From: Streptomyces sp. NBC_00286
Lineage (GTDB): Bacteria > Actinomycetota > Actinomycetes > Streptomycetales > Streptomycetaceae
Direction: 5' to 3'
Assembly: GCF_036173125.1 (NCBI RefSeq)
Contig: NZ_CP108054.1
Span: 6,167,001-6,231,000, forward strand
Length of the DNA stretch: 64,000 bases
This document shows positions 44,424-54,185 of the stretch, piece by piece. How positions within the stretch are numbered: the first letter of the stretch is position 1; every line of letters begins with the position of its first letter. The notes under the pieces are model-generated. The model searched no databases. It saw only the letters and a list, made by a program, of their open reading frames with translations, and was not told the origin of the DNA. The position numbers and the translations under genes were made by a program.

Positions 44424-44990
44424 TCACGTTACCCAGCGCTCGTGGTGTAGTCCGTGGGCTTCCCTGCGAGGAATCCGGTACAGCACACAGCGGCGAAGCG
44501 GCCCTTCGGTCACGCTCGGATCCTCGAAATCGTCGGCCGGGTCCCGGTTCATGCCGATCCGGCGCATCACTGCCTGGGAACGAAGGTTCTTGGCGGTCGT
44601 TGATGCAACGAGCTCCGGCAGCCCGAGGGTCTCGAAGCCGAAGGCCAGGCACACAAGGGCGGCCTCGGTGGCGTAACCGTGCCCCCACGCCGAACGCATC
44701 AACCGCCACCCGATATCCACCCCCGTGAACGGCATGTCCTCGTCCACCTCGTCCAAGCCGACGCGGCCGATGAACTCACCGGTCTCCCGTGCTTCGAGCG
44801 CCCACCACCCAAACCCGCGCTCGTCGAACTCGGCCTGCATGACTGCCACCGCGGCGTCGCTTTGCTCCCGCGTCAGCAGTTCACCCAGGTGCTCCCGGAC
44901 TTCGGGATCGGCGTTCATCGCCGCCCACGGCTCGAGGTCGGACTCCCGCCACCGGCGGAGCAGGAGACGTTCGGTACGCAGCTCTGGCAT
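44424..44990 (-). CDS. RimJ/RimL-type GNAT acetyltransferase
   Basis: 188 aa. Start MPELRTERLLLRRWRESDLE, the FDERGFGWWALEARETGEFIG region, acetyl-CoA loop RSAWGHGYATEAA, and C-terminal SQAVMRRIGM. Belongs to the same broad family as the gene at 12781. Substrate unknown. It ends 24 bases before the APH gene start, same strand, so the two may be co-transcribed. Confidence 0.88.
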   Translation of the reverse strand: MPELRTERLLLRRWRESDLEPWAAMNADPEVREHLGELLTREQSDAAVAVMQAEFDERGFGWWALEARETGEFIGRVGLDEVDEDMPFTGVDIGWRLMRSAWGHGYATEAALVCLAFGFETLGLPELVASTTAKNLRSQAVMRRIGMNRDPADDFEDPSVTEGPLRRCVLYRIPRREAHGLHHERWVT

Positions 44991-45031
44991 GCCGACCAGC
45001 TAACGCCACCACGATCAGGGCGTCGATCGGT

Positions 45032-45205
45032 TATGTCGAAACCTACGGTCAGCAACGCTCGTCGCGGAACAGCAACCCAGAAGCGGTTGTGCTCGCCGCC
45101 GGTAACAAGGCAGGAAACTGGACCGGCTGGTACGACGAGTCGATTTCGATCGCCGAAGAGCGATATGAGCGACACTTGAAGGAGATGGAGGAGGGCCGAG
45201 GATGA
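45032..45205 (+). pseudogene. 3' remnant of a toxin-like gene
   Basis: An open frame without a start reads EAVVLAAGNKAGNWTGWYD then ESISIAEERYERHLKEMEEG and stops in an ATGA overlap with the next gene. The pattern resembles C-terminal ends of phage-Gp49/HigB-like toxins that precede an XRE antitoxin. The 5' half is missing; the frame upstream of 45065 looks non-coding. Family call is low confidence. Confidence 0.45.
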
Positions 45206-45716
45206 ACACCCACGAAGCGGGCGTCTACGACACCCCTGATGACCTGCTCGCCGAATTCTTCGATGACCCTGCCGACCGCGAAGGGGTCAAGCGGGAGGCC
45301 GAGCGCCTGGCCGCAGAGGAACGCGGTGCCCCACTCGTCGAACTCCGCGAGCGAGCCAGCGCCACCCGTGAGGACGTCGCCCGCCGTATGAGTGTCGAAC
45401 TCACCCGGGTCATCAGTCTGGAATCCGGCGCCTTCAGCCTCTCCCCGTCGACCTTTCCCGCATCGACGAGCTGGAGACCAGCACCTCGGACGAGCTGATC
45501 CCCCTCGCCCAGCTCATCTTCGACCTCGCCGCCTACATCCAGGCCATCGGGGGAGAGGTACGGATCGAAATCACGCAACCCGGCGGGCGAGTCCGGTTCC
45601 TCCCCGGCCCCGCGGACCGTACCAACGCTGACCTTCTGCACACGATCCTGAAGCAGAAACCGGAAAGCCTGAAGGTCGTCGCCGACATGGACGGCTTCCG
45701 CACCGAAGTCGCCTGA
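45202..45716 (+). pseudogene. Frameshifted XRE-type antitoxin gene
   Basis: ATG 45202 behind GGAGG opens a frame with LAAEERGAPLVELRERASAT and REDVARRMSVELTRVISLES, an XRE helix-turn-helix. After GAFSLSP (about 45445) the frame changes: the sense continuation is DLSRIDELETSTSDELIPLA then LIFDLAAYIQAIGG, ending at 45716. A single-base indel near 45445-45450 separates the parts; as is, the protein ends at 45498 with a nonsense tail. Coupled to the toxin remnant upstream, so this was probably a HigBA-like module that has decayed. Confidence 0.65.
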
Positions 45717-45719
45717 GCT

Positions 45720-46043
45720 TGTTCTTCGAGGTCTGAGCACGTCGCATTCGATGATGCTCTCGGGCCGCCTGACGGTTTTGCCGACGTCGTAGTGGATGGC
45801 GGTCGTCGCTTCTTCGAGCCGATTGGCCGCCCGGGGCCGGGTGTTGAGGGTTTGGGTGCACGGGCCGGACAGGCGAGGTGCGGGCGGCGGTGCCGGAACC
45901 CGCGGCGGACCCGGGCCGGGGTGAGGCGGCCGCGCTCGGCTGCATTCTCCCAGGGGCAGCGGAGCCCGGCGGCGGCCTGGCGGACGAGCCGGAGCTGGGT
46001 AGCTTCATCGAAGTTGGAGCGGCGCGAGGATCCCTTACTGTGT
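45720..46043 (-). pseudogene. Transposase C-terminal remnant
   Basis: Minus-strand reading gives FDEATQLRLVRQAAAGLRCP then GRLTPARVRRGFRHRRPHLA, CPARAPKPSTPGPGRPIGSK and, after a frameshift near 45800, AIHYDVGKTVRRPESI. This is the C-terminal tail typical of a Streptomyces putative-transposase family (NF041680-like, from memory). The catalytic part is absent. It marks a transposition scar beside the broken toxin-antitoxin genes. Confidence 0.65.
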
Positions 46044-46049
46044 CGCGTC

Positions 46050-46877
46050 ATGACGATCCTGATCATCGGCGGTAGCGGGTTCCTTGGCACTGAGCTGGTG
46101 CGCCAGGCAGCAGCAGCCGGGCATGTAACGGCCGCGACCTTCGCGACCAGGCCCGGTAGTGCTCAGGAGGTCACGTGGCATGCCCTCGACCTGCGGGACC
46201 CCAAGCGCGTCGAAGCAGTCGTGGCTGAGGTCGGCCCGCGCCTCGTCGTCAACGCAACCAGCGGCCAATCCGACTGGGCAGTCACGGCCGAAGGCCCTGT
46301 CCGCCTGGCGATGGCTGCGGCGAAGTACGGCTGCCGCCTGGTCCACGTATCCAGTGACGCGGTGTTCTCTGGCGCCCGCGTCCACTACGACGAATCCTGC
46401 CTCCCCGACCCCGTAACCCCCTACGGCGCGGCGAAGGCCGCAGCGGAGACAGGGATTCACCTCGCGCACCCGGATGCCGTGATCGCTCGTACCTCGCTGA
46501 TCATCGGTGACCGTCGGTCTGCGCACGTACGCGCGGTGCATGACCTCGCGGCCGGTACTCGAAATGGCGTGCTGTTCACCGACGACGTTCGCTGCCCCGT
46601 GCATGTCGCCGACCTGGCCGCCGCCCTTCTGGAACTCGCATCCGCCGAGGCGAACGGCGTTCACCATCTGGCAGGAGCTGACGCGGTGAGCCGTTACGAA
46701 CTCGGCATCCTCATCGCCAAGCGTGACGGGCTAGACACCTCCCGACTGCCTGCGGGTCTGCGGGCCAATAGCGCACTCCCCGGGGCACTAGATGTCCGCC
46801 TTGACAGTCGCGCCACTCAGCGCAAGCTGCACACCACGTTGCGCGGTGCCCGCCAGTTCCTCGCCCTGGATGCTTAA
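46050..46877 (+). CDS. RmlD-like NAD(P)-dependent sugar-nucleotide reductase
   Basis: 275 aa extended SDR. N-terminal GGSGFLGTELVRQA nucleotide loop, catalytic-type YGAAKAAAE (Y-x3-K), and SSDAVFSGARVHYDES as in RmlD substrate-binding proteins. Probable dTDP-4-dehydrorhamnose-reductase-like reductase, but no other rml genes are near, so the substrate is uncertain. ATG 46050 is selected because it opens on the Rossmann strand; upstream codons belong to the transposase remnant region. No operon partner. Confidence 0.82.
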   Translation: MTILIIGGSGFLGTELVRQAAAAGHVTAATFATRPGSAQEVTWHALDLRDPKRVEAVVAEVGPRLVVNATSGQSDWAVTAEGPVRLAMAAAKYGCRLVHVSSDAVFSGARVHYDESCLPDPVTPYGAAKAAAETGIHLAHPDAVIARTSLIIGDRRSAHVRAVHDLAAGTRNGVLFTDDVRCPVHVADLAAALLELASAEANGVHHLAGADAVSRYELGILIAKRDGLDTSRLPAGLRANSALPGALDVRLDSRATQRKLHTTLRGARQFLALDA

Positions 46878-47009
46878 GCAGCTGACTTGTACGTCATGTG
46901 GGTGCGCGTCCGCGTGGGACTCACCCGACGACCGCAGCGGCGGGCGGACCAACTGCCGCAGGGCCGCTTTGCTGGTGCCGGCAGCAGTCCGACCGCCGCG
47001 GCATCCCTT

Positions 47010-47747
47010 CTACTGCGGTCGCATCAGATCGAGGTCCTCACCCCACGCGTCCAGCACCTCACCGTGTCCGGCCTGCCGGGCCGCTGCCTCGACACGGGTG
47101 AAGAGGCGTCGTTGCAGGGGCACGTCGCCTGTTCCTGAGATGTGGGCGACGGCACCGAGCAGCATGTCGGTGTCCCAGTCGGGCAGCGGGTATTGGGCGA
47201 GTTCCCACTCCAGGTACTTGTTGTAGGGGCGGGGGCGGCGGTCGAGAGCGAAGAGCAGCTCGAGCAGGAATCGAATGCTGTCGGCGGCGTCCAGGCGGGC
47301 GGCGAGTGAATGGCCGTCGCGGTCGTTCTTGACGGAGCGGTAGAGGGAGTTGGCATAGGCGTCGAGCCAGTCACGGGAGTCCCGGAATGCTTCATCGGCG
47401 TCGAGGCGTGCCTTGTCGGCCAGGAGTTGGGCGATGCCTCCGTCGAGCCGGTCGAGTACCACCCGGGCGCGGGCGAGGGCGTAGCGCTCGAAGCCGGGCA
47501 TTCCGGCCGTGCGGAACTCGGCGAGGGAGACGATGACGAGGTCGAGTTCGGGGGTGCGGTGGCCTGTGAACCGGGTGAGATCCGTTGGCGCGTCATCGGC
47601 GAGGATGACGTACAGGTCGTGGTCGGAGTGCTTGGTGGTCAGGCCTTCGTGGGCTTGGGAGCCCTTGAGAACGAGGCCGACGACGGCGGAATCGGCGAGG
47701 GCGAGTTCGATGAACGCGTCGTAAGTGAGGGGCTGCTGAGCAGTCAC
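47010..47747 (-). CDS. Nucleotidyltransferase-domain protein
   Basis: 245 aa. Pol-beta-type motif LVLKGSQAHEGLTTKHSDHD (GS...DxD, residues about 27-46), third carboxylate in LDLVIVSLAEF, then a helical C-terminal domain with SLYRSVKNDRDGH and LELLFALDRRPRPYNKYLEW. It resembles aminoglycoside-type or DUF4037-like nucleotidyltransferases; substrate unknown. GTG 47747 has GGAG upstream; an upstream in-frame start at 47897 would cover low-complexity sequence. Isolated gene. Confidence 0.78.
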   Translation of the reverse strand: MTAQQPLTYDAFIELALADSAVVGLVLKGSQAHEGLTTKHSDHDLYVILADDAPTDLTRFTGHRTPELDLVIVSLAEFRTAGMPGFERYALARARVVLDRLDGGIAQLLADKARLDADEAFRDSRDWLDAYANSLYRSVKNDRDGHSLAARLDAADSIRFLLELLFALDRRPRPYNKYLEWELAQYPLPDWDTDMLLGAVAHISGTGDVPLQRRLFTRVEAAARQAGHGEVLDAWGEDLDLMRPQ

Positions 47748-47965
47748 TGTGTGATCTCCGGTGGGATGGTGACGGGTATGCCTGCCGGGGCGGCCCCGCT
47801 GTCGGGGGGCGCCCCACACCGTCCGCGGCGGCACTTGGCCGCCGCCCGGAAGATCAACGCACGTGTGGACTCTATCGCCACGCCGACCGAGAGGCATCGA
47901 ACTCAGGCGGATTCAGGGTCGGTTCGCGTAGATCGGCTCAGCCGTGCTCTGGCTTCCCGAGCACG

Positions 47966-48820
47966 TCAGGCTTCGCCAGAGGGCGCGGCATGGGCATCCC
48001 AGACGCCAGTTGCGGCTGTCTCGTGTGCGTACTCCGCGAAGTCGCGTGGAGGGCGGCCGAGAATGCGCTCGACGGTGTCGGTCACCTGGGCCCTGCGGCC
48101 GTCGAAGACCTCGGTCATCAGGTTGGCCAGTTGCGTTGCGTACTCGGGCGGCACGCCTCGTTCGGTCAGGGATGAGATGAACTGGTCGGGCGTGACCGGC
48201 AGATAGCGGATCTCCCTGCGGGTCGCGCTCGCTATCTCGGCGACGGCATCGGCGAAGGTGAGCAGTCGTGGGCCGGTCACTTCGTGGATCCGGCCGGTAT
48301 GGCCGTTCTCGGTCATGGCCGCGACGGCGACATCCGCGATGTCCTGCGCGTCGGTGAACGGTTCCGCCACGTCGCCGGCCGGAAGGGCGACCACGCCGGC
48401 CCGGACCAGTTCTACGAGGAAGGCCTCGCTGAAGTTCTGCGTGATGAAACCCGCCCGCACGATGGTCCACTCCGCACCCGAGTCCCGCACCGCCTGTTCG
48501 CACCGCTCGGCCTCGTCGGCACCGCGGTCGGCAAGCAGGACGAGGCGCCGGACGCCGCGGGCAACTGCGAGGTTCGCGAAGGAGCCCACGGTTCTGGCCG
48601 AGCCGGGGAACGCCGCGTCAGGGTAGAAGGCGACATAAGCCGCGTCCATGCCTCGTAGCGCGGGTTCCCATGTGGTGTCGTCCTGCCAGTCGAAAGGCGG
48701 ATCGGCGCGTCGTGAGCCGACCCGTACCGGCACGTCACGCGCTTCGAGTCCGGACACGACGCGGCGTCCGGTCTTGCCTGTCCCCGCGAGGACCAACGTT
48801 GTTGGCGCTGTCGCTGTCAT
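47966..48820 (-). CDS. NmrA-like NAD(P)-binding protein
   Basis: 284 aa atypical SDR. Start TTLVLAGTGKTGRRVVSGLE with the GxxGxxG loop, a redox-type pattern RVGSRRADPPFDW, and WTIVRAGFITQNFSEAF at the substrate face; no Y-x3-K catalytic pair. Similar proteins act as NADPH sensors or quinone/azo reductases. ATG 48820. Not co-oriented with an immediate partner. Confidence 0.87.
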   Translation of the reverse strand: MTATAPTTLVLAGTGKTGRRVVSGLEARDVPVRVGSRRADPPFDWQDDTTWEPALRGMDAAYVAFYPDAAFPGSARTVGSFANLAVARGVRRLVLLADRGADEAERCEQAVRDSGAEWTIVRAGFITQNFSEAFLVELVRAGVVALPAGDVAEPFTDAQDIADVAVAAMTENGHTGRIHEVTGPRLLTFADAVAEIASATRREIRYLPVTPDQFISSLTERGVPPEYATQLANLMTEVFDGRRAQVTDTVERILGRPPRDFAEYAHETAATGVWDAHAAPSGEA

Positions 48821-49133
48821 GATCCACAGTCCATCGGATCGTCGGGCTAGGGGCCACGGTCGAGGCTAACAAGTACTGGCGCACGGCCCATAAGTGCCCA
48901 AAACCCGTCCCGCGCTCGCACGGTCAGCAGCCGACGCCGCAGCGCGGGCCTGGGTCTGGAGGAGCGCAACTTGCCCTACGTGGTGGAGATTTCCTCTCGC
49001 CATACCGCCCAGCCCGCCGGCGCCCGGCCGGTCCAGCCCGCCTCTGGTGGCCCTACGGGTACTTCTTCATGAGCGCCCTGTTCAGCGCTTCCGAGGAAGC
49101 GTTGGTGCCGGATCGGTGTTCTGATCCCACTCG
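48821..49133. other. Gap before truncated GH4 gene
   Basis: 313 bases with no gene, RNA or clear dyad. A GTACTTCTTCATGAGC segment near 49055 may be debris. The missing 5' part of the GH4 gene is not found here, so the truncation point is close to 49134. Confidence 0.4.
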
Positions 49134-50165
49134 GTGAGAGTGACCCTGCCCGCCTTGGCGACTTCCGTGGACACCGGGTCGGCGGTCTGGTTCGTGTTGT
49201 CCGCCGACGAGTTGCCGTTCGGCACCAACCCCGCCGGGATGATCACCGAGGCGATGCAGAGCGTCCTGGGCGACCGCGTCCTCGGTATCTGCGACACCCC
49301 CTCCGGCCTGGGCCGCCGGATCGCCACGACGCTCGGCCTCGACCCGGCCCGGGCCCAGTTCGACTACGTCGGCCTCAACCACCTCGGCTGGATGCGCAGG
49401 GTCCTGTACAACGGCGAGGACGTTCTGCCGCGCCTGCTCGCCGACGAACGCCTCAGCAGCCTTGAGGAGGGAGTCGTCTTCGGCACGGAGTGGCTGCGCG
49501 ACCTCGGCCTGATCCCCAACGAGTACCTCTACTACTACTACTTCAACCGGGACGCCGTACGCTCCATCCTCGACGCCCCGCAGACCCGCGGCGAGTTCCT
49601 CGCCCGGCAGCAGCGGCAGTTCTACGAGCGGGTCAGCGAGGCCACCGGAGGCTCGGCCGTGCAACTGTGGCGCGAAACCATCGCCAACCGCAGCGCCAAC
49701 TACATGGCCGAGGCCAAGGGAGCCGTGCAGGGGGAGGCCGAGGCCGACGCGGCCTTCCAGCCGGACCCCGTGCACCAGGGCTATGCGGGCGTCGCCCTCG
49801 CGGTGATGGCCGCGGTCAGCCGCAATGAGCGGGCCACGATGATCCTCAACGTGCGCAACGGAACGACCGTGTCCGCACTCCCCCAGGATGCGGTCGTCGA
49901 GGTCCCGGTGACCGTCGACGCGGGCGGCGTCCACCCGCTCACCCTCACCCAGCCCGACCTGCATCAGGCCGGCCTGATGCAGCAGGTCAAGGCGGTCGAG
50001 CGGCTCACCATCAGCGCGGCCACGACAGGCTCCCGCGCCGACGCCGTCAAGGCGTTCTCCCTCCACCCCCTCGTCGATTCGGTCACTGTCGGCCGGCAGC
50101 TCCTGGATGGGTACATCGACCGCATCCCCGAAGTAGCGGTCGTGTTCACGGGCGCGCGGCGGTAA
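49134..50165 (+). pseudogene. 5'-truncated GH4 6-phospho-beta-glucosidase
   Basis: 343 codons of a GH4 enzyme lacking the first hundred or so residues, including the NAD-binding GGGG-type Rossmann start. Present: FGTNPAGMITEAMQSVLGD, LGICDTPSGLGRRIA (metal-binding Cys), FDYVGLNHLGWMRRVLYNG (catalytic region), and the normal C-terminus ending VVFTGARR. The apparent GTG start at 49134 lacks a ribosome site. GH4 enzymes require NAD and Mn, so the remnant is probably inactive. Followed by broken nagB: together the residue of a phospho-(amino)sugar operon. Confidence 0.8.
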
Positions 50166-50264
50166 CAGTACGAGTGCCGGGCGGGGTGCTGGGCGACGGC
50201 TCCGGACACCCCGCCCAGCCCTACAAGGTTGTCCACCCAGCACATCTCAGAACGACAGGCCAGC

Positions 50265-50600
50265 GTGGAAGTCGTCATCGTTCCGGACACCGCCGCAGTG
50301 GCGAGCTGATCGCCGAGGCCATGGCGCAGTTGCTCCGGCGCAAGCCCGACGCGCTGCTCGGGATGAGCCACGGGTTCGACCCCGCTGCCCGTCTACCAGG
50401 CGCTGACGGCCAGGGTGCACTCCGGTGCCGTGGACGACTCCCGAGTGCGCATAGCCCAGCTCGACGAATACGTGGGGCTGCCGGCCGGGCATCCGGAGTC
50501 GTACCGCGCGGTGCTGCAGCTCGAGGTGCTGGAGCCGCTCGGGAGGAGGAAGCGTTCATGGGCCCGACGCCACCGTCAAGGACGTGCAGGCGGGCGTCCC
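50265..50600 (+). pseudogene. nagB: Decayed glucosamine-6-phosphate deaminase
   Basis: In three successive frames: MEVVIVPDTAAV (50265), then GELIAEAMAQLLRRKPDALL (about 50297-50360), then TGSTPLPVYQALTARVH and RIAQLDEYVGLPAGHPESYR (about 50375-50500), and a scrap AFMG/GPDATVKDVQA (to 50600). At least two frameshifts and loss of the C-terminal half. It is a clear NagB N-terminus (the TGSTP phosphate loop and QLDEYVG). Non-functional. Confidence 0.78.
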
Positions 50601-51007
50601 TGCACGGCTTGGCGACCCTGACCCGCGCGGGCCGCCTGCTGCCCGAGTACGCAGAGCCGAGGGTGGAGCTGCTGGTGGACCGGCTCGCCATGGTCTGACA
50701 CACCCTCCCGGCGGGCACGCAGCCGGTGCCCTCGGGCCTCGCCGCTGCCTGCGGCAACGCTTCCGGTCACTCGCGTCCACACGGCGCAGCAGCAGATCGC
50801 CGGGCCCCGCACCCCAGACGGGGCACCCGCCCCGGAAGCTGCGATGCCCATTGATCACGACGCGATACGCGCCCTAGCTGCGTGTGCAGCGGCGCCGTGG
50901 CAAGACATCCCATGGCCTCCGAGGCAGGGGAGGTTCGTCTGCGGCCGCCAAGGTCAGCGAAGCGGAAAACCGCAGGAGTTGCGGTCACATAGAGAAACTT
51001 CTGCCGT

Positions 51008-51063
51008 AGGTATGGACATGGTCATTCGGTCGGCCTTTAAATCCATCCCATGTCCGATACCTG
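51008..51063. promoter_or_regulatory. Putative operator of the fuconate dehydratase gene
   Basis: AGGTATGGACATG at 51008-51020 faces CATGTCCGATACCT at 51049-51062, forming an inverted pair (one base indel). AGGTATGGACAT recurs exactly, on the other strand, at 61730-61741 in front of the chimeric dehydratase and near the FadR-type gene. It lies 92-147 bp upstream of the dehydratase ATG. Probable binding site for the locus regulator. The rest of 50601-51154 holds no gene. Confidence 0.55.
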
Positions 51064-51154
51064 TTGTTCTACAGGGACTGCCATCGACGCTTGACGGCAG
51101 GTGGTTGGACTCCGAACCGACACCACGGCCCGCGGGCCGGGATGGCCAGGCACC

Positions 51155-52462
51155 ATGACTGAACTGATCAGCGCCCTCGAAGCGGTGGATGTGCGGTTCC
51201 CCACCTCGCGCGAACTCGACGGCTCTGACGCCTTGAACCCCGAACCCGACTACTCGGCCGCCTATGTGACGATCCGTACGAGCGCTGGTGACGAGGGACA
51301 CGGGCTGGCCTTCACCGTGGGGCGCGGCAACGACGTCGAGGTCGCCGCCGTACGGGCCCTGGCCCCATTGGTGGTCGGGCTGCCGGTGCAGGAAGTCCTG
51401 GATGATCTCGGCGGCTTCTCCCGGCGGTTGACCGGAGACAGCCAACTGCGCTGGCTGGGACCGGAGAAGGGCGCGATCCACATGGCCGCCGCGGCGATCG
51501 TCAACGCTGTGTGGGACCTGTACGGGCGCCGCACGGGAAACCCGGTCTGGCGGCTGCTGTCCGAGCTGTCGCCGGAGCAGCTCGTCGACCTGGTCGACTT
51601 CCGCTACCTCGAGGACGCCCTGACCCGCGACGAGGCCCTGGACATCCTGCGCAGCGCGGAGCCGGGCCGCGCCGAACGCACCGCCCACCTGCTGGAGCAC
51701 GGCTATCCGGCATACACGACGACACCGGGCTGGCTCGGCTACGACGACGAGAAGCTGGTGCGGCTGTCCAAGGAGGCGGTCGCCGACGGTTTTACCCTGA
51801 TCAAACTGAAGGTGGGCGCCGACCTCGACGCCGACGTCCACCGACTGCGGCTGGCCCGCGAGGCGGTCGGTCCGGACATCCGGATCGCCGTGGACGCCAA
51901 CCAGGCATGGGGAGTTCAGCAGGCGATCGACTGGATGGGCACGCTCGCCCCCTACGACCCGTACTGGATCGAGGAACCCACCTCACCCGACGACGTCCTC
52001 GGACATGCCGCAGTCCGCAAGGCGGTGGCGCCCGTGAAGGTGGCCACCGGCGAACACACCCACAACCAGGTGATGTTCAAACAACTCCTCCAGGCGGGAG
52101 CGCTGGACGTCCTGCAGATGGACGCCAGCCGCACCGCCGGGGTCACGGAGAACGTCGCCATCCTGCTGCTGGCCGCCAAGTTCGGGGTCCCGGTCTGCCC
52201 GCACGCCGGCGGTGTCGGACTCTGCGAGATGGTGCAGCACCTGGCGATGTTCGACTACGTCGCCGTCAGCGCCAGCACCGAGAACCGTGTGATCGAGTAC
52301 GTCGACCATCTGCACGAGCACTTCACCGACCCCGTGCGCATCCGCGACGGCCACTACCTCGCACCGACCGCCCCCGGCATCAGCGCTCAACTGCACCCGG
52401 CCTCCATGGCAGCCCACCGCTTCCCGGACGGTCCCGTATGGCAGGAGGAGGCCGGCACATGA
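51155..52462 (+). CDS. L-fuconate dehydratase-like enolase-superfamily enzyme
   Basis: 435 aa. Mandelate-racemase/enolase family: capping domain start [46 protein letters not shown], and the barrel motifs LIKLKVG (K-x-K), VDANQAWG (metal Asp), [10 protein letters not shown] (metal Glu), GEHTHNQ (Glu), and CPHAGGVGL (catalytic His). This set and length fit L-fuconate dehydratase, which makes 2-keto-3-deoxy-fuconate in fucose catabolism. A GH95 fucosidase and a sugar ABC importer are nearby, supporting this. ATG 51155; 3' end overlaps an SDR remnant (ATGA). Confidence 0.85.
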   Translation: MTELISALEAVDVRFPTSRELDGSDALNPEPDYSAAYVTIRTSAGDEGHGLAFTVGRGNDVEVAAVRALAPLVVGLPVQEVLDDLGGFSRRLTGDSQLRWLGPEKGAIHMAAAAIVNAVWDLYGRRTGNPVWRLLSELSPEQLVDLVDFRYLEDALTRDEALDILRSAEPGRAERTAHLLEHGYPAYTTTPGWLGYDDEKLVRLSKEAVADGFTLIKLKVGADLDADVHRLRLAREAVGPDIRIAVDANQAWGVQQAIDWMGTLAPYDPYWIEEPTSPDDVLGHAAVRKAVAPVKVATGEHTHNQVMFKQLLQAGALDVLQMDASRTAGVTENVAILLLAAKFGVPVCPHAGGVGLCEMVQHLAMFDYVAVSASTENRVIEYVDHLHEHFTDPVRIRDGHYLAPTAPGISAQLHPASMAAHRFPDGPVWQEEAGT

Positions 52463-53060
52463 GCGACGATCCGCCCGAGTTCACGGGCCTGAGAGCGGTT
52501 GTCACCGGCGGCGCCTCCGGCATCGTCCTGGCCACCGCACGCTTGCTCGGCGGCATCGACATCCTGGCCGACAACGCCGGGATGGGCGCCCAGGGCACCA
52601 TCGAGGACAACACCGACGACGAGTGGCACAGCCTCTTCGACGCCAACGTCCTCGCTGTCATCCGGGTGACCCGCGCCGCACTTCCCCTTCTGCGCCGCTC
52701 CGGCAGCGCGGCCATCGTCAACACCTGCTCCCTCGCGGCGACCGCGGGTCTGCCCGAGTGGGCGCCGTACTCGGAGACCAAGGGCGCCGTCCTCCACCTC
52801 CCCCGGGCGACCGTCGCCGACCTCTTACCCTCCGGAATCCGCGTCGACTGTTTCATCCCCCGGCACCGCTGACACTTCGCGGATCTGACGCCTGCTGGAG
52901 CGCGCCGCCGACCCCGAGGCAGGACGCGCCGCCCTCACGCCCGTCATCCCCATGGGACGCCGGGCCACCGTCGACGAGGTGCCGCGGCCATCGCCTACCT
53001 CGCGAGCCCACTGTCCCGTTCCATCATCGGCACCGGCCTAGCCGTGGACGGCGGCACGCA
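52459..53060 (+). pseudogene. Decayed short-chain dehydrogenase
   Basis: ATG 52459 overlaps the dehydratase stop. The frame has AVVTGGASGIVLATARLLGG (the usual G-x3-G-x-G altered to GIV) and jumps directly to IDILADNAGMGAQGTIEDN, so about 50 residues between are deleted. The Y of PYSETKGAV (Y-x3-K) is kept. It stops at 52872; a sense tail AIAYLASPLSRSIIGTGLAV then follows in another frame to about 53060. Originally probably the next fucose-pathway dehydrogenase. Not functional as read. Confidence 0.75.
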
Positions 53061-53225
53061 CGGACCACGAATCCACCCGCAGGGCCGACCTTCGTCAGTG
53101 CCCATCCCCGCACGGCCAACAAGGAGAGACACAGCAATGGGCAGTTGGACCCATCCGCCGGCAGGGCTGCCGCGGCGCGCCTGCCGCCCGTTCCGCAAAC
53201 GCCGCCCGGCCTCTGGAGCCTAGAG

Positions 53226-54185
53226 ATGTCCGAGAACAGCGCGGCGCAGCCGCTCCGCCTGCCGAAGGTGAGCATGCGGCGCAGGGCCCGGCGCAGCGTC
53301 ACCCGGCATTGGACGCTCTACCTGCTGCTGATGGTGCCGCTCGTCCACCTGGTGATCTTCAAGTACGTCCCCATGGCCAACGCGGTCATCGCCTTCAAGG
53401 ACTACAACATCATCAAGGGCGTCTGGGGAAGCGACTGGGTGGGCCTGCGCAACTTCCAGCAGATATTCGACAACCCGGTCTTCTGGCAGCTGGTGAAGAA
53501 CACCTTCCTGCTGTCGTTCTACGCGGTGATCGCAAGCTTCCCGGTGCCGATCATCCTGGCGCTGGCACTGAACGAGATCCGGCAGGGGATATTCAAGCGG
53601 ACTGTGCAGATGGTGACGTATGCGCCGTACTTCATCTCCACCGTTGTCGTCGTCTCGATGACGATCATGATCCTGTCTCCCCAAACAGGTCTCGTCAGCC
53701 ATGTCACGGGCTTCTTCGGCGTCGACAAGGCGGACCTGCTGGCGGATGCGGACTACTTCCGGCACATCTACGTCTGGTCGGACATCTGGCAGACCGCGGG
53801 TTACTCGGCCGTGATCTACTTGGCCACCCTCGCGGGTGTCGATCAGTCGCTGTACGAGGCGGCACGCGTCGACGGCGCCACAAGGCTGCAGAAGATCTGG
53901 CACGTCGACCTGCCGAGCATCATGCCGGTCGCCGTGATCATCCTCGTCCTCGCCGTCGGCAACATCATGGCGATCGGGTTCGAGAAGGCCTTCCTGCTGC
54001 AGAACCCGATAAACCTCAGCTCCTCGGAGATCATCGCCACCTACGTCTACAAGACCGGCCTGCTCAACGCCGACTTCAGCCAGGCGACCGCCATCGGGCT
54101 GCTCAACTCGGTGGTCAATCTGGCCCTACTGGTCTTCGTGAACTTCGTCGCCAAACGGCTCACCGGAAGCGGGGTGTGGTCATGA
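53226..54185 (+). CDS. Sugar ABC transporter permease, LplB type
   Basis: 319 aa. Six membrane helices; start LYLLLMVPLVHLVIFKYVPM, the YVGLRNF-like block WVGLRNFQQIFDNPVFW, and EAA motif YEAARVDGATRLQKIWHVDL (near residue 215). It belongs to the LplB/YtcP-type complex for oligosaccharides, importing across the membrane with an ATPase encoded elsewhere (MsiK-like). ATG 53226 with GGAG upstream. Overlaps the next permease by 4 bp. Confidence 0.9.
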   Translation: MSENSAAQPLRLPKVSMRRRARRSVTRHWTLYLLLMVPLVHLVIFKYVPMANAVIAFKDYNIIKGVWGSDWVGLRNFQQIFDNPVFWQLVKNTFLLSFYAVIASFPVPIILALALNEIRQGIFKRTVQMVTYAPYFISTVVVVSMTIMILSPQTGLVSHVTGFFGVDKADLLADADYFRHIYVWSDIWQTAGYSAVIYLATLAGVDQSLYEAARVDGATRLQKIWHVDLPSIMPVAVIILVLAVGNIMAIGFEKAFLLQNPINLSSSEIIATYVYKTGLLNADFSQATAIGLLNSVVNLALLVFVNFVAKRLTGSGVWS

